Assembly (NCBI GenBank): GCA_013399855.1
Contig: VXAY01002204.1
Location: 558,001 to 622,000 of the forward strand
Source of the DNA: Oxyruncus cristatus
Taxonomy: Eukaryota; Chordata; Aves; Passeriformes; Cotingidae
Length of the DNA: 64,000 nucleotides
Direction of reading: 5' to 3'
The notes below the pieces were generated by a model. That model ran no database searches, was not told where the DNA came from, and was given only the letters and a program-made list of their open reading frames with translations. Both the position numbers and the translations under genes were made by a program. Below, in pieces: positions 62,527 through 64,000 of this stretch (position 1 is the first letter of the stretch; every line of letters begins with the position of its first letter).

Positions 62527-64000
62527 ATGCACCAGTATCCTGGTACAGACTTACCGGAAAAAGACCTGCTGAATAGCTGTTGGGTGAAGTAATTCCAAAA
62601 CAGCCTTTTGCTTTACAGGCTACAAAACAACTTCTTTCATAGGAATATGGGAAAGAAAGACATGTTATTCACTGTTGGACTAAGAGCTGGGCTGATCTAA
62701 GGAGTTCCAAATCTGTGGATTGTGGAGGATATCTTTTGTAGATGGGATCAAAAATACCTGATGTGCTTATTCACACATATGTACAGATTAGGGAAGGGGG
62801 AGAAAAGTAGTCTAACTTCCTATAAATAGTTCCCAACATGCTTAGATGCTATGGGAATCAGATACCTACGGGGATTAGAAACATGTTGCTGGTACTAGCC
62901 AAAATGCTGATAGTATGACCTCATCATTTCTACTCTCTCCCATTTCTGCCCTTAATGAAATCTAAACTGGTTGCTTTCATTGTTCTAACCCTTATAACCT
63001 GTGTATCACATTTAATGAACACTTACAACATAGGATTCCCACCTTAGTTTTACAGGTATTTTTAATTTTCGTAGCTCATTAAAAAGCAATTAAAAAAAAA
63101 AAAAAAAAAAGGTGGTTTTGTAGTTCTCTGTAGTTCTTACTTTCTGCCCTGAATTTCTGTGGACCGTTTATTCTATTAGCGCCAGCCAGAGCCCAGTGAC
63201 CTGTGTTTTACAGCAGGCCCTCCTATCCCTCCTCCCTCTCCATCTTTCCAGAACCATTTATAGATATGAGGATATTTTAGATGCTGGGAGATACAGTCTT
63301 CCAGATTTTCACGTGACTGAGAGTTCTGTATACTTCCAATGCCTTCCTTACCTCTTTCCAAGCCAAACCCAAGCTATTTTTCTTTCCTGTACGCTTCCCC
63401 TTTTGGATTTCCATTTGCAGAGGGAAAGATACCGGCATTTAAACTGTCTTTATATCTGCATTAAGTTCTCTGTCAGCTGCCAGAATTTTAGAGCAATTTT
63501 GGAAATGCTGCTATATTTTGGATGTTTTACCAGCATGATACACGGAGACAACCAGAGCTCTCTGACATGACAGATAGTAGGAAGAAATTAAAAATGAAAT
63601 GATTAATTATCATTCCCCAAAATAAGAGAAAAACAAGTCTCAAAATAAATGGCAGGTTTAAAATCAAACATAACTCAGTTAATGAATTCAGTGTCACAGG
63701 ATACTATGTGGCTGTTATAGTGAATAGTTTTAAAAATTAAAATCCAAAGATAAGCTTCATCAGTGGCCTCCGAAGAGACTAAGCAGAATGTCACCACCAC
63801 TGCAGAAGTTTTTAAGCTCTAAGTAGCCAGAAGTTGGGTTGTATTTGAGCAGAGTCAACAATTCAGGGTACTGAACCAATGGAACTTCAGTCTGAACCAG
63901 GTAGACATACTTCATCTCCTTACCTTGCATGCTATAACGTAAGCAAGTAGTATATTCTGCATTTCATTGATCTGGGCACTGATCTCTAGCTAAACAAGTC
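62527..64000. other. AT-rich non-coding stretch
   Basis: No gene or repeat family recognised; an A-run lies at about 63091-63110. A 124-codon plus-strand frame (63196-63570) shows no motif or clear splice context. Confidence 0.55.

Noticed and set aside
63196..63570. 124-codon plus-strand frame preceded by an acceptor-like TTTTACAG
   Set aside because: Composition is ordinary for pyrimidine-rich DNA, no family motif is present and no polyadenylation signal is close to the stop.

Overview
The window looks like AT-rich, gene-poor nuclear DNA from a bird. The main evidence is at least twelve clear fragments of the CR1 LINE, the dominant retrotransposon of birds and other sauropsids, many ending in the diagnostic 8-bp ATTCTRTG-type 3' tail. 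Three LTRs of endogenous retroviruses support this, two of them from a family I associate with avian ERVL-like elements. No complete protein-coding gene, no rRNA, no convincing intact tRNA, no CRISPR array and no CpG-island-like promoter could be supported. The stretch is best read as intergenic or deep intronic.

Layout. 0-9 kb: CR1 on the minus strand (1715-2382; 7201-8185), separated by a clean, young-looking insertion of a different non-LTR retrotransposon (3605-4213, minus). That insertion has a perfect 13-bp target-site duplication, an uninterrupted C-terminal reading frame with a C2HC zinc finger, and a stem-loop at its 3' end. 9-14 kb: unique AT-rich DNA with two inverted repeats and a TTTA microsatellite. 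14-19 kb: three plus-strand CR1 tails. 19-26 kb: unique DNA, a solo LTR with a perfect 5-bp duplication (22973-23569) and a 1-kb LTR (24511-25554). 26-33 kb: three plus-strand CR1 pieces. 34.9-36.3 kb: a second, truncated copy of the 1-kb LTR family in opposite orientation, a TCCTG/TCTCC microsatellite at its broken end, and an LTR-like block with a 20-bp palindrome. 36-57 kb: mostly unique AT-rich DNA with degraded CR1 scraps, a 17-bp minisatellite and a few open frames that might be lone exons. 57-64 kb: a tandem pair of CR1 copies, a minus-strand CR1 tail and a further CR1 copy.

Nothing here forms a working pathway; the window records successive retrotransposon insertions. The most interesting item is the non-CR1 LINE. 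Birds have very few young LINEs outside CR1, and the family that fits best from memory is the RTE-clade element AviRTE, reported to have moved horizontally between several tropical bird lineages and filarial nematodes. That family assignment is an inference and could not be checked here. No previously undescribed gene system was found. A handful of unassigned open frames are listed with low confidence.
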